Source: Nymphaea colorata
Taxonomy: Eukaryota; Streptophyta; Magnoliopsida; Nymphaeales; Nymphaeaceae
NCBI RefSeq assembly: GCF_008831285.2
Contig: NC_045146.1
Location: forward strand, 21,695,149-21,715,288
DNA: 20,140 nt
Direction of reading: 5' to 3'
How positions within the stretch are numbered: position 1 is the first letter of the stretch; each line of letters starts with the position of its first letter. Shown here in pieces: positions 10,721 through 20,085 of this stretch. A model generated the notes under the pieces. It was not told the origin of the DNA. It did not search any database and saw only the letters and a program-made list of their open reading frames with translations. Both the position numbers and the translations under genes were made by a program.

Positions 10721-12283
10721 TTCGGAACACCGCAGGACGAACACTTCCATCTCAAATAGATACGGTCTCAAGATGGTTCTTGTCTGATTATTCATAGACT
10801 ATGAAAACAGGATAGATGAGTGCCAGTGCCGATATATTTTTGTAGGTCTACTTCTTCAAGAACTGATAAGTATTTAACCTCTTCTCTATCAGATTTATCT
10901 CTTACTTAGGTTTCGATAGATTTTATTAACCATGTTAATGATTAATATCTTGATCCATATCTGAATTCAATTAGCTGGATTCGATAAGGAATTCAAAATA
11001 AGCAGTACTTGAATAGTCAGATGCAGTAATATTGACAAGCAAACCGAATCCCAGATATAAGTGCGATCCCAAAAGCAAAAAAAACATGGTCATTCAAGAG
11101 GGCATTTTAAGACTCAAAAATGAAATGAAAAATTAATACAAGGCTTAAAAATTCTGCAATTCGAGCTGGCATCTCGTGGAATATTCTTAGTCCAAATAAC
11201 CGTCCTTTGTATTGGTCTGAGTCTAAGTTTTGAAACCAACAACTTTTTATCCTTAAAGGGGTTAGTGTAATGGATGCCGCGAGGAAATAAGCATTTCAAA
11301 CTTAAACTTATGTGACATCAACTTTTTTTAATAATGTAACAGGTGAAATATTGACATGCAAATTGAAACATAGTAGGTGTGTCATCTTCGCTGAATCCTT
11401 AAGAGATGGAGAATGAGAAAGGTTTCGGCCTCACTCGGGCGCTAGGATTAGCCTTCTGCTCACCCCAAATCCAACACTGTTACATTGTATCGCATGTAAG
11501 TGTCACGGCTATGCAAATTGGGAACAAGAGTATATTTTTTTAGTCAAAAATTTTATTGTACGAACTCTTATTAGGTTGGATTCAATAGGTAGATCTGAAC
11601 CAAATCTGACCCCTTTCCTTCCTGAGTAAGAACGTCTCCATCATGCTATAGCCTCACAGCTCATATCACAAAGCTACAAATATTGTCCAACTGTCATGCT
11701 TTGGGAAGGACGCATCGTTTTCATCTCAGGGCTCCGATAGCATCAGGTCTCGTTGGTGTCAAACGAGATCATTGATAGTTAGCAATCATAAGGTTCATCC
11801 TTGGTATTAAAAATATTATGTATATAGTTGTAAAAGAGTATCAAATCGTCAGCTTATTTAAAAAGCAAACATATACTTCAAATTAGTTCAAAAAGGGAAA
11901 TGCTTGTTGCACTTTATGGACTCTAAAACTATATTGCCTGAAACTCATGCACTTAGTTTATTAATGGCCCATAAAGTTCATAAAATAGGATTTACATGGA
12001 GGAAAACAAAAAGAAAAACTTGAGAACGGGGAACTCAAAGAAAAAGAAAAATTCAAGCAGACCCATGAGAACTAAGGATTGCTTCATATATTTCCGACCA
12101 TTGTAGAGACTTAGCTTTTACTAGCTGCAGTTGATTTCAGGTAATTCGTTTTTGTCTTAGCATGAACAAAAAACTGAAGTTTCCTGAAATTTTTCAAATG
12201 GTAGGGGCATTTTGTCCATTACAACAGAAGTTAGGTTTCAGGATGCCATTTCGACAAATTGCATTGAGAATAAAGTAGAAGAA
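10721..12283. other. Intergenic region with no recognised gene
   Basis: Ordinary AT-rich DNA. The longest open frames (about 60-66 codons, for example minus strand 10595-10795 and 11114-11299) have no recognisable domain and no splice partner that I could place. No RNA gene or element with clear ends was seen. The right end is the distal upstream region of the nodulin-like gene. Confidence 0.4.
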
Positions 12284-12297
12284 CCCATGGCCATGGG
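12284..12297. promoter_or_regulatory. Perfect 14-bp palindrome upstream of the nodulin-like gene
   Basis: CCCATGGCCATGGG reads the same on both strands and lies about 110 bp upstream of the TATA box and 170 bp upstream of the start codon. A perfect palindrome of this length at this distance could be a site for a dimeric transcription factor. No known plant factor site is claimed; it may be chance. Confidence 0.25.
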
Positions 12298-12408
12298 CCA
12301 CTCTTGGTATCTGCCATGTAAATAAATGGACCAATCTATCGTTGTCCTGAACGTGACAAAGCAGTAGCAGAACTTACCTTTTGAAACCGCAGTAAGTCGA
12401 GTCATGTG

Positions 12409-12414
12409 TATAAA
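12409..12414 (+). promoter_or_regulatory. TATA box of the early nodulin-like gene
   Basis: GTGTATAAATGG gives a near-consensus TATAAAT. Transcription would start about 25-30 bp downstream, near 12440, leaving a short leader before the ATG at 12468. This argues that the upstream in-frame ATG at 12414, which overlaps the TATA box, is not the start. A similar sequence, catgtaaataaatggac, occurs about 90 bp further upstream. Confidence 0.55.
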
Positions 12415-12467
12415 TGGACAAGGATACTGCAAAATTTGGTCTCTCACGAGATCTGCCCCCATCAACC

Positions 12468-13165
12468 ATGGCTTTCTTCGCAGATCCCAATTTGAAGATA
12501 TCCTGGATTTTCTATCTTCTGTTTCTGCAAGCCACTGCATTCTGCTACCAATTCAAAGTTGGAGATTTAGACTCATGGGGTATGCCGGCTTCAGTAAGTC
12601 CAAAGATCTATGAGAATTGGCCTCAGAAGAAAGAGTTTCGAATTGGTGACTCCCTCTGTAAGTGATTACTTCTCCCAAATTTTGGTTTTCTAAGAAATTT
12701 AACAGATTTATTCTCAAGGCTTTGTTGGAGAAGGAAAAAAAAGAAAAACCATTTTCATTGCAACGTTGATTTTTTGCAGTGTTTCTGTACCCACCAAGTG
12801 AGGATTCAGTGGTCCAAGTCACAGAAGACGCATACAACATCTGTAACACCTCGAATCCGATAGCATATTTCGACGATGGTAACACTGTGTTCAACATTAC
12901 TGGCCCTGGTACCTTCTACTTCACCAGTGGGGTCAATGGTCACTGCCTCAAATTGCAGAAACTTGCAGTTTATGTTGCTTCGAATGGGACGTCTTCATCT
13001 TATTCTGCCGAGTCTCCATCCTCACTACCTCAAAATTCATCTTCTTATCCTGCAGTCTTCGGGCCGACGGGCTCAACGTCATTGGCCGCGCCAGCCATGG
13101 TTGCTGTATCTCCGTATCTTATAGCTTCTTTCCTATTCTCTCTTCACATCTTATATTGGGTATAA
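12468..13165 (+). CDS. Early nodulin-like protein (phytocyanin domain, GPI-anchored type)
   Basis: Exons 12468-12657 and 12780-13165 (122-nt GT-AG intron, phase 1) give 191 residues. Residues 1-26 form a signal peptide with hydrophobic core ISWIFYLLFLQATA; the mature chain would start near YQFKVGDLDSW. The phytocyanin (cupredoxin-like) domain spans about 27-130, with its disulfide pair at C85 and C119. Of the four copper ligands of true phytocyanins, the first His is Asp (D72) and the Cys is Ser (S113), while GHC (H118) and Gln123 remain, so type-1 copper binding is not expected. This is typical of the ENODL branch. N-glycosylation sequons lie at N86, N102 and N132. A Ser/Pro-rich linker (about 131-165) resembles short arabinogalactan stretches, and the hydrophobic end SPYLIASFLFSLHILYWV fits a GPI-anchor signal. 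Such proteins act at the plasma membrane and cell wall in development; a specific role cannot be read here. The start is chosen by the AACCATGGC context and TATA position. Confidence 0.88.
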
Positions 13166-14539
13166 ATCAGAGTCATTAAGCAGGAGAGGTCTGCTTTTCT
13201 GGGGATGGTATACATAAGTCTCTGCTGGTTTTCATTTTACTTAAAATCTCTGTTATCTCTTCTTGTCTGAAATTGGAGATCTATCATTTATTCTTTGGTC
13301 TAATCTTAGTGCAGAAACCAAACTGGGGGATCATGTTAATTATTTGGTTATTCATACATAAGCAATTCGAAACCTTTCAGTATTGATGCTTTTTGAAGAC
13401 CTGCTCTCTTTGTGTTTATAAAGCCATAAAACTTTGTCCTTTGAAAGACATCAGTCGACCTTCTGTCCGTCGTTTTACTGGTCTCCCACGGATGACCATC
13501 TAAGAAACTTTGGTTCCTGCAGAAAGTTACTTGAGATTGTCGGTTGGCTTAGTGACTGAGAGAGGAATCTCTCAAGGATGAGTCTCAATCAAGCCCTTTT
13601 TACGATTCACTTATCTTAAAGTGAAGAAGAAGGTTGTGAAAAAAGAGAAAAAAGGTACAAAGGAGCAAGAACATTGGCCTCATAATGGCACTCATAATCT
13701 TAAGATCAACATTGGCATCTTTGCCTTTGCCATCGGGCATCTTAACTTTCAGAAAAGGTGAGAGGCAAATATGGAGGACGATCCGATGTAAAAAATTTCT
13801 CCAATTCTGTATGTATGTAACGACAAAGTTATTGCAACCTCTGCTTCATCTTCTGTTCTGTTCTTTACTTTTCCAATTTTTTTTTTCAATTGACATATTC
13901 TGTTCCTTCTCCAAGTATACATGATCGTGAGAGTGACTGATGTTGCCTCACTAAGACTTGTTCTTTTGCCACATACTTGTTACTTTACCACACCAAGGCC
14001 ACTGCTTTTGTTCTTACTTTTGGCCGATGAATGTATCGTCTTCCCCAACATTATTTGGGTGAATCATGGGGAAAACTGTTGTTTTGTAAGAGTATGACAA
14101 CATCGCTGCACATTTAAGCAAAAGGCACGTTATAGCAGTGTTCATTGTTCCTAAAAGCAAGCAGATATTGACGACACCACGGTCATAACCGCAACAGATC
14201 GATCAATGAGATCCAAAAACATGTTTTAAGTTGAAAAAAGATCAAGAGTTAACACGACATCCAAGGTCCTCATCGATTATGAATCGTTCAATCCATTTTA
14301 TTGGTGGTATGCGTGAAAGTTAACCAGGCAGACACTAATAACAATCACATTTTGGATTTCAAAAAATTAAACATATGCATAACACCTTACAAACGATCAG
14401 AACAACTTACACTTGACAACATTATTCGAACCTGTGGACAGAAAAGTGTCGTAATGTAATCGTAGAACTATTCCATTTGTTTTATGTTTGTTAAGAATAA
14501 ATGGGTTACTTATTTGCTCATGGGAAAGAGACGTTCATT
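13166..14539. other. 3' flank of the nodulin-like gene and intergenic DNA
   Basis: The first few hundred bases are the probable 3' untranslated region; no canonical AATAAA lies close to the stop. The rest is AT-rich with no recognised coding segment. The plus-strand frame 13685-13924 is T-rich with no domain. The small inverted repeat gagaggaatctctc near 13560 is noted without further support. Confidence 0.4.
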
Positions 14540-14782
14540 GTTTGGTTGGAAGAAAAGGTTAACGTGAAAATTTCTTTTACTTGAAAAAATACCACTTTTC
14601 TTGAATTTCTGCATTGATAAAAGAATAAAACTTTTTTACGATTTTTTTCTTACATTTGATCGTTTCCATTGATTTATTTTATTGTGTTTAATTTCGCAAA
14701 TTTGAAGACCCTTTCATTCTCTCCCTCTCTTGGGGCAAAGAAGGGATCTTCTCTCCCCAATCAAACGGGGCCTAAAAGGCCC
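14540..14782. mobile_element. Possible small MITE-like element
   Basis: The left end GTTTGGTTGG (14540-14549) is the near reverse complement of CCAATCAAAC (14757-14766), 9 of 10 matching, and similarity continues weakly inward (aagaaaagg against ttctctcc). The right end is followed by ggggcc, and 'CAAACGGGGCC' ends are common in plant MITEs. A perfect hairpin GGGCCT-AAA-AGGCCC sits at 14768-14782. No target-site duplication was identified, so class and exact edges are open. Confidence 0.3.
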
Positions 14783-16563
14783 AAAGAGCTTGGTATTGGC
14801 TTGCTCATATTTTGGGGGGCAGATTTTTTTTTTTTATTTAGGGTACATGAGGTCACAGGATTTCCTTTTCATTTAATCTTTTTTTCATTTGAAAATGATC
14901 GAAAATATAAAAACAAAAAAGGGATTTTTTCTTTCTCTCTCTCTTTTTTTTTTTATCGTCAGCCTCATCCAGAAAAGCAACTCTGCTTGGCAAGTGAAAA
15001 ATAAATTATTCCTTCAAATTTAAATTTAGACATGGAAACGCAAATTCAGTCCCAATCTTAAACTTATCTTTCTATTCATCAAAAGCTTCTATCGGCCCCA
15101 AGCATCCAGTTACTAAGAACCTTGATCTTCCTTCTCCGCTAGGAAACATCAAGATTATGAATTGGCAACAGCCAACAGCGGTTTAAATCTGAATTCACAC
15201 CTTAAGCGAGAGCGAGAGTTGACAGGGAGAATACGCTGTTGAACTCGGATGTGGACATAAATTTGGTACTTCTCCAAACCCAAAAGTCATTAAATTGTAA
15301 ACTGCATTAGGATTTAGGACATCCACTGAGATCGATGACTCCAAATCGCGTGGATTATCAACCTGAGGTTAGCTGCACCCTTGAAGGGCATTTGATAGCA
15401 AGAAATACTTTTATCACATGTTGGATGTCGTACTGAGTGAATAATTCTAATGAAAAATAGTCAGACCTCACAGGTTCGAATCACACTGAAAATCAAGAAA
15501 AATCCTACAAAGCCTAGAAAATTTTTTCCTGCAAGTGAAAACAACTTACATAAGGTGAAATGATTTCATTCAAAACAGTACACTCTGAGAATATCAACCA
15601 GCAAACAAACATCAAAACATCCCCTCAAAGTAAATTATGCTAAGAGACAAGGCCAGGCTTCAAACTCTTAACCTCCACCTTGATGTGAACTCCCCAAGCA
15701 AGGAACCAGTCGCAGAAATGTTGGATACTCACATATCGACCCATTTTCGTTTATGATGAGCAACAGATTTGGATTAAACACCTGAAATTTAGCCACTCTC
15801 CGTCTTGCTCATACTAGCCATCGACAACAAAACAAAAGCTGGGACTGATTAAAGCAGCCTATAGCAGCAAAAGGTGAAGTGGAGAATAGAACAAGCAGTG
15901 GAAATGAAGTTAACTAGACCCTTCCAATAGCAAATTTGAAAAGGAGAGATAGGGAGGTCACCCCCACTTCCACGTCCGAAATCAACAGTGCTCTCAAACA
16001 GCAAGACAGTAGGGGCAAGTTGAACCTTTATTTTCCCACCCTACCTCCAATTAAAATCCAGGAACCAAGCGAAGCCATCAATTTACCTCCTCTCACATTG
16101 TTCCAGCAGGCTAAAGATCTCTAATCGTCAATGAAGGCACCCCAACATTGATTATTCATCACTTGCTCTGGTTGCAAACGTTTATCACTTGCTCAAACCT
16201 CCACCTTCACATTCTTTCAGTCGAAGAATAACATTAACCAGGGGCAAAGAGAAGAGAAGTGCGAAAATTCATATAGAGAAGGGAAACATTTCATTTTCCT
16301 TCTTGTATAAGAAGCATAATGTCTCATTAGCAATCTCAGCAAACAAACCCGTGTCCAACTCATGTCCAATGCTCAACTTCATGTCAGTAACAATCAGGGC
16401 CGAAAGAAATATCTTTCTTTTTTATACTGCATTACGGTAAAAGCAAAGAAAATCCCACAAAGACTGTCGAACTACACTTTGTGTCAGTAACGTCATCCAG
16501 CGTCTGTGTATGCTCTCTTCATTGAGTGCCACAATATATATCAAAATTTCAATATTGGCTACT
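14783..16563. other. Intergenic region with no recognised gene
   Basis: Contains T-rich runs (14827-14840 and 14944-14955), then ordinary AT-rich sequence. Open frames of 60-100 codons at 14669-15004, 15936-16124 and 16189-16440 (plus strand) have low-complexity or unrecognised translations. A tRNA-promoter-like GGTTCGAATC occurs at 15473-15482 without a matching A box. The LTR element begins at the right edge; the five bases before it are CTACT. Confidence 0.4.
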
Positions 16564-17044
16564 TGATGCAGGGCAGGACCAGACCCGTCACTCTCCTGGG
16601 TCCAGTTCTTCGCCTCAAGTTCCACCTTCAGGCAACAGTGCAGTCCTTGAGCCTTCAGCCACGGATCCCCTGTGGACCCAGAGCTTACGCGAGAGGAGGT
16701 TCCTCTACGTAGATACTCAAGGCGGACCAATGGTTGAAATATAAATTTGGTCTACATATGTTATTTTGTTATCCATTTTGTTAGTATATTCATTTTGTAT
16801 CTAAGTGGGTCTGTTTGGATTCGGGCACTTGTTCAGGACCCGATCCGTTGTTTTCACGTCCGTATAAAGGGACGACAAAGCTATTTTGTATGGGTGGATA
16901 TCGAATGAAAAAAAGGTCATTTTGTTTTATGTTGTCTTCTTTGTTGTTTTCTAGAGTAAGTGTTTCAGTTTTGAAGTTCCTTTCATAGTTCTCGTTCATC
17001 CTTCTCCTTCAAGTTAGTTGTCATCTGCAAATTAGTTTGCATCA
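16564..17044 (+). repeat. 5' long terminal repeat
   Basis: It starts TGATGCA and ends TGCATCA, a perfect 7-bp terminal inverted repeat with the expected TG...CA ends. It contains a TATA box about 300 bp in, which leaves a long U3 and about 150 bp of R-U5 rich in T, as in many plant LTRs. The right edge is fixed by the primer-binding site 3 bp away; the left edge rests on the inverted terminal match. No second copy is in the window to confirm it. Confidence 0.65.
16863..16868 (+). promoter_or_regulatory. TATA box within the LTR
   Basis: CCGTATAAAGGG is a good TATA match placed where the U3 promoter of an LTR is expected, about 180 bp before the LTR end. Confidence 0.5.
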
Positions 17045-17047
17045 AAT

Positions 17048-17059
17048 TGGTATCAGAGC
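17048..17059 (+). other. Primer-binding site for initiator-Met tRNA
   Basis: TGGTATCAGAGC is exactly complementary to the 3' end of plant initiator tRNA-Met (GCTCTGATACCA). The match continues with AAGG against the expected CAGG, so 15 of 16 bases pair. It lies 3 bp after the LTR. Reverse transcription of the element would be primed here. Confidence 0.85.
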
Positions 17060-17086
17060 AAGGTTTCGTCCCTGCCCTGTCGTGCC

Positions 17087-18526
17087 ATGGCTACAAAGGC
17101 TACAAAAGAAGCAAAGGAAAAAGAAAAGATAAACGACGCTGCTGCTACAGGAAAACAAGTTGCAGAGTTTGCATCCAATGTAAATGAAGAAAATCTTGCA
17201 GAAATCGTGCAAACAGAAGAGGAAAATCAAGAAAACGTACAACAGACATTGGTAAAACATGGATTTGAGATCAACCACATCAGGCGAGACCTTGCTGCTG
17301 TAACCAGAAAAATGGACGAAAGGTTGGATGAGTTCAAAGGAATGTTGTGCTCGCTTCTGCAGCACTCACAAATTAACACACAAGGCTATCAAGCGCTACC
17401 TGCTGCAAACGAAGCCAGAGCGGTTCCTGCCGAAGCCTTGTTGCCGGCAGATGCTCCAAATCCAGCGTCAAAACCCTCTGCCAGAGCTCCCCTATTTTCG
17501 ACCAGAGGAAGGGGAGACTCAGCCGCGTCTTCCTCCCATCGTCAGGCGGGAGCGACAGGCATGGATTCGACCATGCCCACCGGCGAACAGTCCATGCTAC
17601 CCAGCCCGGCTAATGGAGCATCGACGGCACCGGTTCTTCCGTCGCCGGTGCTTCTGCAATATGTGGGCAAAGACAGGATGTGCCCCTGTCCGACCGGTCG
17701 CCGTCCATTTTTCCGTCGCCCGCCGTTTCGCCGCCCACTGGTGCTCGTGGGCCGAAGGGGGGGCACCCGCCACCGCTGTCCACCCACCATCTCCACGGGT
17801 GGGAGGCGGTGAGCGCCCCACCCTCCGCAGGTTGTTTCCCCTTTTTGTGTCAGGAAAAAAGGGGAACCCCGACCCTCTCGTGAGAGAGATCGAGAGGCCC
17901 GACGGTTCGGGCCGGTCTCTTTTGAGGCCAGTTCGAACCGATTCGGGGCGAGGATCCGATTTGAACCCAAATCGCCAATCCATGGTTATTTGGGTTCGGA
18001 TTCGGATCCAAACTACTTAAACTTTCCTTTTCAACCTGGTTTGGACCCGAGGTTGATTCCTAGTTTGACCCAAACCTATAATTCTATCCTCGAACCTACT
18101 CCAAGACCCAACCTAGACCTTAATCGGACCCGGAACCCACCTATTCTGTTTTCTGGACCGGGTCAAAACCAGACCCATTCTCTTATGGATTCTGGATCGA
18201 GTTTAAACCCAGCCTTTTATCCACAAGACCCAATCCAGAATCCAACCCAAACCACTCTAGGTCCGACCAATAGTTTAAGAGCAAACCTGATCCAAACTCA
18301 ATCCAACCCAAACCTTTATCCAAACCCTTATCCAAACCCATCTACAAACCCATACCCAAATCCACAAGTGAATCCTTTTCACGCCCCATATTCATTCCCA
18401 AATGCATACCCATATCCCTATTTGACTGCCCATGTGACCCAAGCCCCAGATCCAGTTCCATTTCGTGCAGCCACCCACCACTACCACAAGCTCCACCAAG
18501 AAGAATGCAGCATATTACAAGTGTAG
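17087..18526 (+). pseudogene. Gag-like ORF of the retrotransposon, split by one TGA
   Basis: From the ATG at 17087 (context GCCATGGC) a 241-codon frame runs to TGA at 17810-17812. The same frame then stays open for another 237 codons to TAG at 18524-18526, so 480 codons carry one internal stop. The first about 95 residues are Lys/Glu-rich and helical, with a likely coiled coil (VTRKMDERLDEFKGMLCSLL, residues about 69-88), as seen in plant gag N-termini. Residues 100-240 are Ala/Pro/Arg-rich in GC-rich DNA. The part past the TGA is Pro/Asn/Tyr-rich with PNPY repeats. No CCHC zinc knuckle or recognisable capsid core was found, which is unusual and suggests that the core has been lost or lies beyond a later break. 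Whether the TGA is decay, a recent mutation or a read-through stop cannot be told from one copy. An unrelated captured sequence in the Pro-rich part is possible. Confidence 0.5.
18305..18364 (+). repeat. Degenerate 12-bp coding repeat (Asn-Pro-Tyr-Pro)
   Basis: Units TATCCAAACCCT (18317), TATCCAAACCCA (18329) and TACCCAAATCCA (18353), with related flanking copies, translate in the gag-like frame to repeated NPYPNP. The unit is a multiple of three, so copy-number change keeps the frame. This looks like a small minisatellite within a disordered linker. Confidence 0.6.
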
Positions 18527-19357
18527 TTTCACAAGCCCACAGCATATACGAAGAACAGTTACACAGAAAAGTAGCATTCAATGCTAACCCAAAGAAGAAT
18601 GGTCTGTAGAAGGCCACAAGCCCACAACTATCCACCTAATTCCCCTGCATCTTCATTTCTGCAATTGGAACTTGCAGTGTAATTTACAAACAAAAATAAA
18701 TTGAGAACTGCACACATGCACTACAAGTGTGTAGTTAGCAATACTAAAACCAATAAAAGGGGAAAAAAAAATCCACACAATAGACATTGAGTTGGGGCTT
18801 TTAGATCCCCAAAGACTAATGCATCAAGCAAATTCATTGCCTTGGAGAACAAAATCAATCCCAAGACTTTGAAGAACCAAATACCAAGAAAAATTTCATC
18901 TTCATAACACTGATCCTATGGTTCCTTCTTAACTTGAAAAAATTACAAGAAAGAAGGGTCGTGTTTTCGGGCAAACCTCCCTATGCTGGAGAAACACCAG
19001 CACGAAGCAGGAGGAGCAGGGGAGGGGAAAGCGATCGTTTGAGTTGTTCTTCTCCATCTCTCAATCGACCCGACTGCTTCAACGACAGCAAAATCAGGCA
19101 CTCTGCAAAACCAATGTCCCATTCCGCGTCAGACAAGCAAAGATCTTCAGGTTCTACCCCACACACGAGGGAGGGGGGGAGGGAAGGAAAGAGAGCCAGA
19201 GAGACCAGCAGGATCCTTCGAGTGGGGAAGGTTCGAGGCAGCATGAATAAGGCTGCGGCTTCACGGCGCGTGAGGACGAAGAGGCTGCATTGCGTGGGGA
19301 CGAAGAGGGCTGCGGCTGCAAGAGACGAGTGAGCGAAGAGGCAATACGCGACCGTGC
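18527..19357. other. Region between the retrotransposon fragment and the second inverted-repeat element
   Basis: No pol-like coding follows the gag-like frame. From about 18930 to 19330 the DNA becomes GC-richer and, on the minus strand, strongly pyrimidine-rich (for example ctctttccttccctcccc on that strand near 19170-19190), like a plant 5' leader. A 42-codon minus-strand frame starts at 19057 and ends at 18929; its product has no recognised domain. A minus-strand gene beginning here is possible, but no later exon could be placed. The plus-strand frame 18934-19332 is Arg/Ser-rich without a domain and is probably a shadow of base composition. Confidence 0.3.
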
Positions 19358-19515
19358 CTAAGGCGGAAATATTTTTTCGGAAAAAAATTTTTGAAATCAG
19401 CCTCAACGGTCGAAAATTTCTTTCCGCCTTTGTTACGGTGGAAAAATTTTTTAAATTTGAGAAATGTTTCCAGGTGAACAGTGTGGATTTCCAGCGTAAC
19501 AAACGGCCCCTTAGA
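19358..19515. mobile_element. Small MITE-like element made of nested inverted repeats
   Basis: TTTGTTACGGTGGAAA (19429-19444) and TTTCCAGCGTAACAAA (19488-19503) are inverted with 15 of 16 bases matching. To their left, GGCGGAAA (19362-19369) pairs with TTTCCGCC (19421-19428), with weaker pairing continuing inward. The whole unit is bounded by CTAAGG on the left and CCTTAG on the right. The end text ACAAACGGCCCCTTA resembles the ends of plant Tourist/PIF-type MITEs, which target TAA. No transposase is present, so any movement would need one in trans. Class is inferred from the ends only. Confidence 0.55.
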
Positions 19516-20085
19516 GCCGCCCGATTCGAAATCTAATGGTTTTTAGATATAAGGACGTGAGACCAACCTTTCTTGATCGTTGTTGAAGCCTTACGGCTAT
19601 CTTTCGGGCCAAATATGAGAGCTGCTTTGAAACTTAAGTGAATCAAATTTGTCTTTTCAATTGGAAACTCTACATGAATTAAACTACAACCATGCAATAC
19701 TCTGATTTTTGCCCTAATTTTTCCTTTCTAAGTTTTTTTTTTTTTTTTTGCTTGGGCATAAGCTTTCTTCCAACCCACCAATCAAAGCAAGCATCTAAGT
19801 TTTTGGATGAACGTTTTGACAATAATGAAATGTGCCTCTCAGTACCTTCCAGAAGTCAATATTCCTCTAATTCTAGTTCCTCCATTAATTTCCTCTTCAA
19901 GAGTCCAGTTCAATAGTGAAACTTGGGCCTCTCGATTCCACTTGTCAACCATGGCCTGTCATATTTAATTCCTTCTTTTTTCATAGCACTGTGTTCAACG
20001 TCAACGCCAAGTTGCAAATAGACTTCTCTTTTATGGTCATGACTCTCTCCTATCATCTATTCCTTCTCTCCCTCGAGCTTTCTCC
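19516..20085. other. Right-hand intergenic region
   Basis: No coding segment recognised. A T run of 17-18 bases lies at about 19733-19750. From about 19950 on, the plus strand is CT-rich, as in a plant 5' leader, leading into the possible start codon at 20086. Confidence 0.35.

Larger units (their letters stand above)
16564..18526 (+). mobile_element. LTR retrotransposon fragment: 5' LTR, primer-binding site and gag-like ORF
   Basis: A 481-bp LTR is followed after 3 bp by a primer-binding site for initiator-Met tRNA and then, 27 bp on, by the ATG of a long gag-like frame. This order is diagnostic of the 5' end of an LTR retrotransposon. No protease, reverse transcriptase, RNase H or integrase motif and no second LTR copy were found downstream, so the element is internally deleted, truncated or disrupted beyond about 18530. 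The superfamily is uncertain; the gag-like protein suggests a Ty3/gypsy type more than copia, by general character only. The right edge is simply the end of the open frame. Confidence 0.75.

Noticed and set aside
12414-12467. An 18-residue N-terminal extension of the nodulin-like protein from the ATG at 12414
   Set aside because: That ATG overlaps the TATA box and would place a charged segment before the signal peptide. The ATG at 12468 has better context and gives a normal signal peptide.
15440-15490. A tRNA-derived SINE, from the GGTTCGAATC B-box-like text
   Set aside because: No matching A box at the right distance, no poly-A tail and no target duplication were found. A similar AGTTCAAATCC near 602-612 was rejected for the same reasons.
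16564-16744. A frame-shifted piece of copia polyprotein (a translation containing a PLRRYSRRT-like stretch) just before the LTR
   Set aside because: The stretch lies inside the LTR once its TGATGCA/TGCATCA ends are recognised, and the reading needs a frameshift. LTR U3 sequence is the simpler explanation.
17542-17983. Long minus-strand frames opposite the gag-like ORF
   Set aside because: They are shadows caused by the GC-rich composition of this part; the plus-strand frame follows a primer-binding site and has a coherent start.
18820-18827. A second LTR end at the TGCATCA-like text near 18823
   Set aside because: The sequence before it does not match the end of the LTR at 17000-17044, and no other part of the LTR is nearby.
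18981-19502. A 173-codon minus-strand open frame
   Set aside because: It runs through the inverted-repeat element and a pyrimidine-rich leader-like block, and its Leu/Ser/Pro-rich translation has no recognised domain.
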